42,973 bases of DNA, taken from positions 58,524,674 to 58,567,646 of the forward strand of contig JBOZIK010000001.1 in the NCBI GenBank assembly GCA_051453625.1. Direction: 5' to 3'. This document shows positions 1-10,131 of this stretch, in pieces. Within the stretch, counting starts at the first letter, position 1; each line of letters begins with the position of its first letter. The DNA is from Welwitschia mirabilis. Taxonomy: Eukaryota > Gnetophyta > Gnetopsida > Welwitschiales. Below the pieces are notes generated by a model. The model was not told the origin of the DNA. It saw only the letters and a program-made list of their open reading frames with translations, and ran no database searches. A program made the translations under genes and the position numbers.

Positions 1-7
1 AAAAAGT

Positions 8-527
8 TATTATTTTATTTAATTTTGGAGTAACTCATTGCTTCATATCTCCTAGGATTATCATAAGAGAAAAATTATATTGTGTTCTAATTGAGGAATG
101 CACAGAGCTAGTAAATGGGTCCATATCCAATGTTAATTAACATGTCCAAATTTGTACTTTATCCATAAGTAGGAGATACTTTTAGGTATAACCAATTGTT
201 ATTAACTTAAGGAAATATAACATTATTTTGGATATGAATTAGTTAATGTATAATAGAGTAATTATAAATTATAAAAAACATTAAGTAGAAATGATGAATC
301 ATGATCAAAGACTAATCTTTTAAAGTTATTACAAATCAGTAGTGGAGAATTTAATTATTGCAGATCATATAAGAAGAGAACTTAAAAAATAAATCACTAG
401 TTTATATGCTATACCTAAAATCAATTAACTTAAAGAAAAGAGAAACTTTAGTGAATAATATATCCATAGTTCAAGAACATCTTAATGTATTTAGACTAGA
501 ATTTCCAAGAATGCAACCACTTCAAAA
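8..527 (+). pseudogene. gypsy aspartic protease and protease-RT linker remnant
   Basis: At the left edge a frame reads LFNFGVTHCFISP, matching the retropepsin active-site block of gypsy elements, which normally has Asp-Ser-Gly-Ala-Thr-His-Ser-Phe. Here the catalytic Asp reads Asn and the following Ser reads Phe, so the enzyme is inactive. About 55 codons on (about 200-330) a frame reads NIILDMN, the counterpart of the conserved ILGMDWL block near the end of the protease. The stretch then runs toward RT with stops and a 10-N gap at 528-537. The assignment rests on motif order and on its position directly before RT. Confidence 0.65.
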
Positions 528-537
528 NNNNNNNNNN

Positions 538-1350
538 GTCTCCTAGAGAACTGAAAGAATTAAAAATTTAATTTGAATAAATCTTGTAAAAAGGTTTTAT
601 TTATCCTAGTGTATCATCATGAGAAGCACCTGTATTACCCTTTTTAAAAAATATGGAACACTAAAATTATGCATTAATTATATATAGCTAAATAAGATTA
701 CCATCAAGAATAAGTATGTACTACCAAAAATAGATGATCTTTTTTATTAGCTCAAGAAAGCTAAGGTATGCTTAAAAGTTAATCTAAAATTTGGATATCA
801 TTAATTTTAAATTAAAGAAGAAGATATTCATAAAATAGCATTTAAAACTTACTATTAATATCACAAGTTCACTATTATGCCTTTTGGTTTAATTAATATC
901 CTATAGTATTTATGAGTCTTATGAATTACATTATTCAATAAAATATTGATTACTTTGTAATAGTATTTATTGATGGTATCCTCATTTATTCCAAGACTTA
1001 TGAAGGGTATAAGAAACACTTGATAATACTATTAAAAACTTTACAGAGTTACCAATTATATGCTAACATGAAAAATACTCTTTTTTAAAGGAATCCATTC
1101 AATCTCTAAATTACATAGTATCAAAAGAAGGTAAATCAATCAAAGAATGACTAATACCTATAAATATTATTGAGGTTAAAAGATTTTTTGTTCTTATTAG
1201 ATACTATCATAGATTCATTTTCAACTTCTCTAAGATATATTCTTTATTAACAAGCCTTAAAAAAAAATAAAGACTTCCAATGGATCAAAAAAATATCAAT
1301 AGTTATTTGATCATCTTAAAAAATGCTTAATTAGTGCTCTAATCTTAGTA
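538..1350 (+). pseudogene. gypsy reverse transcriptase remnant
   Basis: The RT begins near 543 with PRELKELK, as in gypsy RT, then EAPVL and a KNKYPLPRIDD-like block near 705-740. At about 815-900 it reads IKEEDIHKIAFKTYY, then KFTIMPFGLINI, the gypsy MPFGLTNAP block. The catalytic block at 955-1000 reads FVIVFIDGILIYSKT. The usual Asp-Asp pair is Asp-Gly, with GGT at 975-977. Downstream, blocks corresponding to the thumb and connection (LLKTLQSYQLYANM, then a YYHRFIFNFSK-like stretch around 1190-1235) are present with stops and a frame change. Loss of the second catalytic Asp plus many stops shows it is non-functional. Confidence 0.85.
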
Positions 1351-1355
1351 ATGCC

Positions 1356-1519
1356 AAATGATTTAAAGATCTTTTTAGTTTATATTGATGCATTTGAAGG
1401 TCTTAGAGTAGTTCTTAAATAGGATAAAAAAGTAATATCTTATGGCTCAAGACGAGTTAAAACTCATAAGAGAAATATCTTGTTCATGATCTTGAATTAG
1501 TTGTAGTAAGTTTTGCTTT
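1356..1519 (+). pseudogene. gypsy RNase H, first part, ending at the copia insertion
   Basis: The frame reads VYIDAFEGLRVVL, matching the RNase H start with its first catalytic Asp in a Y-x-D-A block, then DKKVISYGSRRVKTHKRN, the counterpart of the gypsy block VI-x-YASRQLK. It ends in a FALKL-like stretch immediately before the AAAGT target site at 1520-1524. The protein continues at 11,607. One stop lies inside the visible part, at the Lys-stop-Asp position near 1420. The split proves that the copia element landed inside an existing gypsy copy. Confidence 0.8.
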
Positions 1520-1524
1520 AAAGT
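1520..1524. repeat. target-site duplication (left copy), AAAGT
   Basis: AAAGT lies directly before the left copia LTR (TGAGGATTG from 1525). The identical AAAGT lies directly after the right LTR end at 11,602-11,606. A 5-bp duplication is usual for copia integrase. Removing the element and one AAAGT brings the two gypsy RNase H halves together. Confidence 0.85.
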
Positions 1525-2993
1525 TGAGGATTGTTAAATTCAGAGGGGAGGGGTGAATGAGATCTATTAAAAATAAATTTTATTAAAAAATAAATGAAAA
1601 AAACTATATAATAAATCCATTATTAGATTTAATGTGGTTTCCTAATCTACGTACGTCCACACATAGAACATAGCTTGTTCTCACATCTTTGGATATTCTT
1701 AACCTATAAAATAGTGGTTTTGGAGTATTACCAATATTACATACAACAAACATGCTCCTTCTAAGGTAGTACTCTCTTCCCCTTAGGGATATTCAACAAA
1801 TAAATAATAGAAATGTGCTCAAGAAAACTACAGAAGTACACCCAAAAACGGATTGCATTATAATATGAAAACCCTAGAAAGGGATTCTTAGATTTGATAA
1901 TAAGAAATAGAATATAATGAAAGTGTTCAAAAATATGATAGTCCTACAATTTAAGTCCTAATAAATAATGATAAATAATTAAAAAAAAGCCTAAAATGAT
2001 ATCTTTATTATGAAGTGCTTGAGTTCTTCCTTGTTGTTGTCATCCACAAGTACCAAAGATTAGAGTAATGCAATATTATAGGATCCAATGATCAAATGAT
2101 GTATTCACTAGATAGTTTCCTCCAAAAGATAGTTGAAAGCTTCCTGTGTAATACCAATTACCCATGTGTTCATGCATGCATAAAACCTATCACTTTATTT
2201 TCTTTGTGTGCCTTTATATCTTTTTAATGTCTTTCTAGTTGTTGCCCTAAAGAGATAGAGCCATCTGAAACATGTAACTACCATACAATGAATAGAAATG
2301 GTTGAGAATTAGGTGAAATAACTATTTTAGTTTTTGCAAACTTTATGGATAGACATCTTTAAAAAGGTAAACTTCTTCTATTAGGCAGATATCTTCAAGA
2401 TGATAGACATCTCTGGTCAAATGACCCAAATTTTGATGAAATTAAACTATAGTTTTTGTGACCCTTAGTAATCATGAATCCAAGATGTAAAACCTGAGTG
2501 CTTCATTGAAATGTATATAGATCATCAAAATGTAATTTATCTCTATTACTTCTTTTAGTTCAGTATAGATATCTTCAACTATGTAGATGTATTCCAACAG
2601 TTAAAGCATCATAGAAGTATTTAATATGATAGATGTTTTTTTACCTATGTTAGGTCCTTATTTTAGTATGGATGTCTTTGTCAAGATAGACATCTTTCTC
2701 TATGATAAAGTCTGGCTTAGCATAGATGTCTTTGAGTAGTAAACATCTTTTCCATAAACATCTTCAAATGTGTAGACATATTTCCCATAAACGTCTTTAA
2801 TTCTATAGATGTCTTTAGTTAGTTGTGATTTGGCATTTATGAAATCTGAGATCAACTTTCTATGTACTATGAAATTTGAGATCTAAATTGGATTGATGAT
2901 TTTCGTGATATGGTTTTTTCAAATTTAACCTATCTACATAATAGCACAATATATTTAATAAGTAAAACCATTAAAATTATATTTCTACCAATA
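1525..2993 (-). repeat. copia LTR, left copy (3' LTR of the element)
   Basis: It starts TGAGGATTGTTAAATTCAG and pairs with TGACGATTGTTGAAATTAG at 10,132. It ends ...CTACCAATA, where the other copy ends ...TTACCAATA; the expected terminal CA is TA in both. Long stretches match the right LTR, for example the block around 1,560-1,830 against 10,165-10,430. The part at 2,330-2,830 carries many short AGACATCT / AGATGTCT motifs (see findings). Confidence 0.9.
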
Positions 2994-3009
2994 ACCTTTT
3001 ACTTTTTGA
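2994..3009 (-). other. polypurine tract of the copia element
   Basis: Read on the - strand this is AAAAAGTAAAAGGT, directly before the LTR start. This is where second-strand synthesis is primed in an LTR retrotransposon. It marks the left LTR as the 3' LTR, agreeing with the - strand reading of all element domains. Confidence 0.7.
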
Positions 3010-5800
3010 TGATGTCCAAAACTTGGCAAATCCCATTAGTGTAATCATATTGTATCAACTTAATTAGAGATAGTTCACTCTAAGAGAATACATAATGTAT
3101 TGCATGAGACATTTCAATAGTTTTAAAAAAATTAATTAATCATACATAAACATGTAGAGTAGTGAACAAGAAAAGCACATAAGCATTAAGTAATTGCATT
3201 TAACAAAAATAACAATAGTCAATAACTAATCATGTGATGTGTACCAATAATAGTCAATAACAATGGTATGCTAACAATAGTAGAAACAATAATAGATAGT
3301 ATTAAAGCATGAAATGTATATCAATGAGAGTAAAAATAACCATAAATAATGTAAGATGTATGCCAACAATCAGAAAGTAATCATCAACAGTGATGTTACT
3401 TATAGGGAGTCCAATTCATCTAGCTCATAATCATATCCTCTAGGCTTATTCAAGATGTCCAATCTGATTTCCTTATCTTCTTCCATTTTTTAAATAGCAT
3501 ACAAAAGGAGCTAATCATTGAGAGCAGAGTCACTAGTTACCATGTTCCTTTCTTACATCATCGCTAGCATTGTCGCTAGCCCTGGTAGTGGATGTTTAAA
3601 TAGTGTAGCAAGAGGAAGATGTGGGTATAGGTGTATGTCATTTCCTATATGGTTGCTAGGATATCTCATTAGAGCTCTAAGAGGTCTATCTCCTCATATG
3701 TGAATATGTCTAAGAGGTAATAAAAGTCCAAAGAAGATAGTATCACTGGTATCAGCAATGATGATGGTGGAGTTATGCTAAGAGGTGGAACATGGATTGA
3801 TTCTATGAAAGGTGGTGGTGGAGATAGAATATAAGGTGGTGATGATGGACATGATGATGATGAAGGTTATGTAGAACATTGAATAGGTAATTTACAGTGA
3901 GACCTATGAAAAATAAGGGGCTAAATATTAAATCTCTCTGAGTCTCCTTACTGCTCCTTCTATATCTGTGCTAGAGCGTGGTGCTCTCCCTGTACCTTTA
4001 CTAGAGCCTAGTACTCCCCCTGTGTTTATGCCTCCTTCTTATGGACTCTGAAAATCAGTATCTACTAGATGGCTAGAGTTATAATTTGTAGTATACAGTG
4101 TTGAAGATGCCTATGCCTTTGTTTCCTCCTCAAAATCAATCCGAATGGAAGTCCCTATGGATTTCCAGCTACTTGTAGGAGCCTCTCCTTTACTAGATAT
4201 GGATCAGTGCTTTTTTATCCTTAACAAACTACATCTAATCTTACCTATCATATTTGTAATAGCCTTCAGACCCTTCTTTACAAATGATGAACTATAAGAT
4301 GCTATAGAGTAAGATCACTAAAACTATGATTTGGATAATCTTTTACTTGTGCCTTTATCTGCTAGCACTGATACTCTCCGTTTCTCACTAAATTTTGCAA
4401 GTAACTTCTTTGGATAAATGAGATTCACCTATGACATTAAAGTATTAGCATTACTAATAATCAAACTAATCAAATAAAGGTGACACAAAGTCTAGCCATT
4501 TCAGAAAGTTGCAATAATATGCTTGCATAACATAAAGCCTAGAGCAATCTTTAGCCTTATAAGAAGGCAATAAGTAACAAAACTCTGCATGGGGTTAAAT
4601 ATCTATAGCTACCACCCCAAACAAGTATGTTGTAGACAGTGATTAAGCTTAGAATAGAGGAATCTAGTACCATATCCTTATGTTCTATATTCTCATAAAA
4701 ATTCATTCTAGAATGCCTAAACATGACATTGCTTATTAAACATCATGAAACACTACTAAAGCAGCAAGTGAAAGTATCTTTAAAAGAATGAACATATAAC
4801 TATGGAAACCTCAAATCATTAATACCAAGCATGAAATTTACAAAACTAGGCATGAGAAATAAAGAAGTACCTCATACTTGAATTTGAAATATCCAGTGCA
4901 TTCATCTATCTCATGAATGTTAGCATAAATTCTCTAACAATGGGGTATGAAATGCCCTAGTTTAATTGGACTACTATGTTTCAATTAATACATGAAAAAT
5001 ATGCAAGTAGCTAAGATTTTCTCTATTTTTAAAAACCAAGAGTTCATTTTGCAATGATGGAATTTTTTGTCCAGGTTTTAAAGCATTTAATAGCAGACTC
5101 TTGATAAAACTAAGGCTCATACTATGGTCTATGTATCTCTATGGCTAGTTCTTTTGCCTTGGAGGCACCAAAAGGCTTTCTCCTCATCATGCTTGAAGAA
5201 AATATGGAAAGAACTAAAGCAAATGTAAAAGGTTCAACAAAAAGATCACCTCTTGAAAAAAGAAAACTTGTTTTGTTGGTTGTAAAGATGTATTTCAAAT
5301 CTAAGACATCTTTCCTAAGAGATCTAAGAAAAATAGATTGGAAACAAGCTTTTAGAGAAACACTTGTTGAATGAAGGATTGAAAATGATAGACAATATCC
5401 CCTTTTTAGAATAAATAGGGTTAAAACCCTCATTTTTCATTGTGTTTTTTTTTTTGAGGTATAGTTCTTGAAATACATCTATCAATTAAAAGACATTTAG
5501 AATGATAAAAGTAGATGTTTAATGTTTAAAAGACATCTAGTATGAAAAGACGTCTGCTTGATAAACATCTATAAAAATGAAGACATCTCCATGATAGATG
5601 TTTTTCACTAAAAACATCTTTCCTAGAAGATGAAAAACTTTAAAATTTTCTATGACTAACATCATGAAAAATGTATACTAGCTAAAAGATAAGGTAACAT
5701 CCACATAATTTACTATTTTATGGTCTAACTATAATCTAAACTCATAGAATATCATAATGTGGAATTGAGATTTTAAGAGTGATTACCTGATGACTTACTT
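3010..5800 (-). pseudogene. extra 3' region of the copia element, possible third reading frame (plant transposon-protein-like)
   Basis: About 2.8 kb separates the RNase H remnant from the 3' LTR, where a typical copia element has almost nothing. On the - strand, broken frames give IVREFMLTFMR (about 4,930-4,890), resembling the VREFYANL block of the 'putative plant transposon protein' family. Further on come VNLIYPKKLLAKFSEKRR (about 4,430-4,375) and a Ser/Thr-rich tail with GGVLGSSKGTGRAPRSS (about 4,030-3,970). An open stretch at 5,433-5,122 (103 codons) looks like a leftover without a known domain. A third ORF after pol is known in some plant elements. The family link is a motif-level guess; the extra length is certain. 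The region 5,460-5,640 is non-coding and motif-rich. Confidence 0.4.
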
Positions 5801-5839
5801 AATTGGGCAAGGGCCAATTCCTAAGTTTCTATACAATTA

Positions 5840-6060
5840 AACAAGCTTATTATCATTTGGTAGCTTAGTGAAGACATCAGCTAGTTAATCATCAATATTA
5901 ATGTATTATAATATAATATCCTTATTTTGTACATGTTCTCTAAGAAGATGATGCATTATCTCGATATGTTTGGTTCTTGAATATTTTATTAGATTCTTTA
6001 AAATATATGCTGCAAATTCACAAAATTTCTTAGTATGGCTTGGAGTCTAAATACCACCAT
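5840..6060 (-). pseudogene. copia RNase H C-terminal remnant
   Basis: The - strand reads SRTKHIEIMHHLLREHV, then a DVFTKLPND-like end. These are the final conserved blocks of copia RNase H (SRTKHID/E-IRHHFLREHV and LADxFTKxL). The preceding part of RNase H and the entire RVT_2 domain are absent. The integrase C-terminal remnant ends about 100 bases to the right, so an internal deletion must have removed more than 1 kb. Confidence 0.8.
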
Positions 6061-6312
6061 ATAGACTACATGTTATGTTGCTTGTAGAATACCTTCTGTT
6101 TAGTTTGGTCATGTTTGAAGGATTTTCCTTCTCTATTTCTTCTTCTTTTTATTTCTTACTTCTAATTAAACTTGAAGATAACTAGACAATTGATCAATCT
6201 ATATAGGAATATAGTCATCTTACACACTGATAGAAGTTGAGTCAGTATTTTCTATTTTAATACTTATGGTTTTCTTTACTACATGAGTCCTCTTATTGAG
6301 AACTCAGTAGGA

Positions 6313-7282
6313 TTTACTGACCGTGAAATATCTAGACCATAGTTTGTATGAAGTTTTGGAAGTGAAACATCTTACTAAAACTTGATTGAAAATATAACAT
6401 GGAGTGTTGATGGATTCTATCAAAAAATGATAAGAAACCTATTTATCATGCATCCTTATTCTTGCCATTTCATTTAGAACTCTGTTCTTTCTTTTGATCA
6501 TTCCATTTTGTTGTGGAGTTATTGGTGCAAAGAATTAATGTAGAATACCAAATTGTTCACAAACATCTTTGAACTTTGCATTTTTAAATTTAGTACCATT
6601 ATCACTTCTTACTATCTTGATATTGTATCCTTTTTGGTTCTATAACCTAATACATAACTTAGAGAAAATATTAAATGCCTCATCCTTGTGTGCAAGGAAG
6701 GCTACCCATGTAAAACTAGAGTAATAATCAATAATAGTTAGATAATATCTTTTTTTACTAAGAATTTCTGTAGGAGATGGACTAACAATATCAAGATGTA
6801 AAAGATCTAAAGAAAGTTCAATTGTGATGGTGCTTTTCTTATTAAATATTACCCTTGTTTTCTTTACTTTCTGGCATGCCTCACAAACCTAATTATCAAG
6901 GCTTTGCAACTTTTTAAGTCATCTAACCATTTCTTTTATGGACAAGATTTTTAGCAAGTATTTATTTATATGTCTAAGCTTTCTGTGTCATAGCTTCATT
7001 TCAAATGTAGTAATTAATAGATACTTGATTCCCTTATTAGAAATGTCTTGTAATGTAGTAATGTAAATATTAGATTTTCTAATTCCAAAAATAAGATTTT
7101 GGTTGAGTTATGTTCTTTGATAACATAATTTTCTTTAGTAAAAGTGATAAAAAAGTTTGCATTACATAACTAACAAACACTTAATAGATTATGTTGTAAT
7201 CCTTCTATAAAGAAAACATCTTTTACATTAGGTAGGTTACCTCCTCTAATGGTTTTAACACCTCTGATAGATGCCTGTGTAT
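6313..7282 (-). pseudogene. copia pre-integrase and integrase, second copy
   Basis: In - strand order: a GAG-pre-integrase block (LWHRKLRH-like, near 7,000), a C-x2-C zinc pair (VCEACQK, near 6,880), the first catalytic Asp in LLHLDIVSP (codon 6,792-6,790), the second in VRSDNGTKF (6,603-6,601), then TPQQNGMIKRKN. Copia integrases have Val-x-Glu-Arg-Lys-Asn here. The catalytic Glu is Lys (AAA, 6,495-6,493), so the D-D-E triad is broken. The reading is otherwise open over long stretches, better preserved than the neighbouring copy. The end resembles the shortened integrase C-terminus (SYKLW then LNKRTHVV). About 1.07 kb away lies a diverged duplicate. Confidence 0.85.
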
Positions 7283-7382
7283 NNNNNNNNNNNNNNNNNN
7301 NNNNNNNNNNNNNNNNNNNNNNNNNNNNNNNNNNNNNNNNNNNNNNNNNNNNNNNNNNNNNNNNNNNNNNNNNNNNNNNNNN
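7283..7382. other. assembly gap, exactly 100 N
   Basis: A run of 100 N, the conventional length for a gap of unknown size. It lies between two diverged copies of the same integrase segment. The left copy stops at CCTGTGTAT, a point the right copy passes through at 8,344-8,352. Confidence 0.95.
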
Positions 7383-8352
7383 TTACTAATGATTTCTTAG
7401 TCAACCATAGTTCATATGAGGTTTTGGAACTGAAATGTCCTATTAGAACTCGATTAGAAATGTAACATGCACTGTTGATGGTTTCTACCCAAAAATGATA
7501 AGAAACTTATTTATTGTAAATCATTGTTCTTATAATTTCATTTAAAACTATGTTATTTATTTTAGCAACTCCAATTTGTTGTGAAGTTCTTGGTGCGTAG
7601 AATTCATGGAGAATACTAAACTATTCACAAAAATCTCTTTAACTTTTAATTTTTAAATCCAATACAATTACTGCTTATTATTGTCTTGATGTTGTTCTCC
7701 TTTTGGTTCTATAACCTAATACAAGGCTTAGAGAAAAAGTCAAATTCCTTATCCTTATATGCAAGAAAGGCTAACCATGTAAAATAAGAGTGGTCATTAA
7801 TAATAGTTAGATAATATCTTTTTATTACCAAGACTTTATATAGAAGATAAATCAACAATATCAAGATGTAAAATATCTAAATGATATTCAATTATGATAT
7901 GTCTTTCTTTTCAAATCATACCCTTATTTTCTTTTCTTTCTAGAATGCCTCACAAACTTAATTATCAAGGCTTTACGACTTAGGAAGTCCTCTTATCATT
8001 TCTTTTGAGGATAATATTTTTATCAAGTCTTTGTTTACATGTTCACACTTCCTATGTCATAGCTTTATTTCACCTATAGTACTTAATAAACACATGGTTT
8101 CCTTGTTAGAAGTGTTTTGTAAAGTAATGATGTGCACATTAGATTTTCTTCTTCTAGTATATAAGACTTTGGTTGAGTTATGTTCTTTGATAACACAATC
8201 ATCTTTAGTAAAAGTAATATAAAAGTTTGCATCATATAACTAAATAACACTCAGTAGATTATGTTGTAATCCTTATACAAAGAAAACATCTTTTACCTTA
8301 GGTAGGTTACCTCCTCTAATGGTTTTAACACCTCTGATAGATGCCTGTGTAT
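7383..8352 (-). pseudogene. copia pre-integrase and integrase, first copy, more decayed
   Basis: It is collinear with 6,313-7,282. The 82-base block at 8,271-8,352 differs from 7,201-7,282 at only about three positions. The middle parts diverge much more (roughly four of five identical by eye around 7,680-7,900). This copy has many stops and frame changes; the second catalytic Asp block reads SSNCIGFK, with Asp to Asn. It continues into the protease on the right, so it is joined to the gag-protease half of the element. Either the element carries an internal duplication or two related copies were joined across the gap. Confidence 0.8.
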
Positions 8353-8374
8353 TATCACCAAATATGTCCACTCA

Positions 8375-8460
8375 TTTGTCTTTCTTTATCAAAGTGGTAA
8401 AGCTAGATTTATCTCCAGTTATATGCCTTAAACACCCACTATCAACATACCAGGTATGTT
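8375..8460 (-). pseudogene. copia aspartic protease remnant
   Basis: The - strand reads MKHTWYVDSGCLRHITGD, the copia protease active-site block (W-Y-x-D-S-G-C-S-x-H-M-T-G-D) with its catalytic Asp-Ser-Gly still present. It lies between the gag remnant and the integrase, as expected. The frame is interrupted further on, so no active enzyme is encoded. Confidence 0.85.
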
Positions 8461-10080
8461 TCATAACATTGTACCATACTTCTTGGCCTTTTGGCATTAT
8501 TAATGTAATATCTAGTTTTAAATTTCATTGGATAATTAAATTGATAATGATCTTGTTTGTAGTAGTAATAATATAAAATATTATTTGTATAAGCTATATG
8601 CTCATACCTTGGCTTGTAGTTCCATTTGTTAAATAAGGAAACTGAAGTACTAGTGAAGGCTTTATTATAACCCAAACCAATTCTATCATTTGGGCTTCTG
8701 TATTATTTAAGCATGATGTTTTAGGTCTCCTTCCCTTGGGTAGACTTCTCATTGATTCTTTTTGAGTTAGAAAGTTCCTATATAACATGCTTTAATTCAT
8801 CCACTAGTTTATTAATCTTATCTTTAAGAGATGAATTTTTAGATGATAATCTATTTCAAGCATCTTTTCCTTGTTTATATGCTAATTCATGAGAATGAAG
8901 TAATCTTTTTATTTTAGCATACATATTTTGCAACTTAATGAATTATTTATAAATTAGATCACACTTCTCTTGAAGATCCATACCTGTTTCATCTTCACTA
9001 TCTGATTTAGATTTTTTTTTATTTCATTAGTTTCCTCTTGAATACATACAATGACCATGTAAGATGAATTAACTTTTTCATCATCAAATGTTTCTACCTT
9101 AGTTGCATCCTCATCATGATCCCATCCTGTGAATAAGGATTTCCTTTTCTTGAGCTCTTTCTTTTATTCTTTTCCCTATAATCTGTTAGAGCCAGGACAT
9201 TTTCAGGCTATGTCTCCTCATCCTCCATAAACCAAACTTTCTAACTTGGAAGTATTAGACTTAGAAGAAAATAAAGAACTACTAGAAGTATTACCTTTGA
9301 CTTATTTTTTTCTTGAAATCCAGATGATTTTTGATAGTTATCCTTTTTGCTATTCTTTCGTGAAAGAAGTATTTTGACTTGCCTTATGATGAAAGCAAGT
9401 TCTTCATCCACATCTTCTTCAGAGTTATCTCCATCTGATCCTTCTTTTATTTTTTCTTTTAAAATTTTCCTTATACTTTCACTATCTTCATTGAGTTAAA
9501 ATCTCTTAATTCTTTCATGGCAGTTGTCTTAGGCTTGTATTCTAGCATTAATGATCTAATAACCTTTTGGATTACCTTGGCCTTAGAAATATTTTCACTA
9601 ATGCCGCGTATAACATTTACTATGCTAGAGACTCTTATGATGTATTCATGTACTCTTTCACCATTATTTATCTTTAGATTTTCAAACTAATTTATCCAGA
9701 CAAGAAGTTTAGATTGCTTGATAATGGAGGTTCCTTCATATGTCCCCACTAGAACATTCCATATCTCTTATGTGATTTTTCATCTAGCTATTTTGTTGAA
9801 TTCCTTCATTATAAGCTCTAAGTAAAGAGAATTATTTACATTTGAGTTATACATGAAAGCTATTTTTTCCTTATCTTCCTAGTCTTTTCTAGGTGTGACT
9901 TGTATAATGAAATTTCTTGTAGCATCTATCATGGTTACTGTAGGTTCTGAGTATTCATCTTCAAGGCCTTTCCAAATCTAAAACTCATACGATTGTAAGT
10001 AAACCCACATCCTCATATTTCAATAGGCGTAGCTAGTCCCATTGAAGAGTGGAGGTCTGACAAATAGCACCTCTTTCATA
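8461..10080 (-). pseudogene. copia gag remnant (DUF4219/UBN2 type) with degraded zinc knuckle
   Basis: From about 10,070 the - strand reads VRPPLFNGTSYAY then MRMWVYLQSYEFQIW-like, the typical start of plant copia gag (PPLFDGTNYxYWKxRM). Around 9,770-9,480 it reads EIWNVLVGTYEGTSIIKQSK, then INNGERVHEYIIRVSSIV and KVIQKVIRSL, the UBN2 region. Near 9,240-9,180, GGxGDIAxKCPG fits a CCHC zinc knuckle whose first cysteines are lost. The C-terminal part (9,100-8,700) is charged and low in complexity. Stops are frequent. The start codon cannot be chosen with confidence. Confidence 0.8.
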
Positions 10081-10112
10081 GTTCACTTAAGGATGTTTCT
10101 TCTTTTTATGAG

Positions 10113-10130
10113 TACCTACTTTGATACCAC
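10113..10130 (-). other. primer binding site of the copia element (initiator tRNA-Met type)
   Basis: On the - strand it reads TGGTATCAAAGTAGGTAC from 10,129. This is close to TGGTATCAGAGC, the standard plant copia PBS complementary to the 3' end of initiator tRNA-Met. It lies two bases inside the right LTR, the usual spacing, and fixes the right LTR as the 5' LTR. Confidence 0.85.
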
Positions 10131-10131
10131 T

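Noticed and set aside
3518-3703. Short + strand open frame of 61 codons
   Set aside because: It lies antisense within the copia element's extra region, and the - strand reading is the better supported one.
3780-3880. GGTGGTGATGATG-type stretch as a possible coding or satellite repeat
   Set aside because: It is short, irregular low-complexity sequence within the copia element and is not a tandem array.
8319-8576. Open frame of 85 codons on the + strand
   Set aside because: It is the antisense of the copia protease (WYVDSGC on the - strand).
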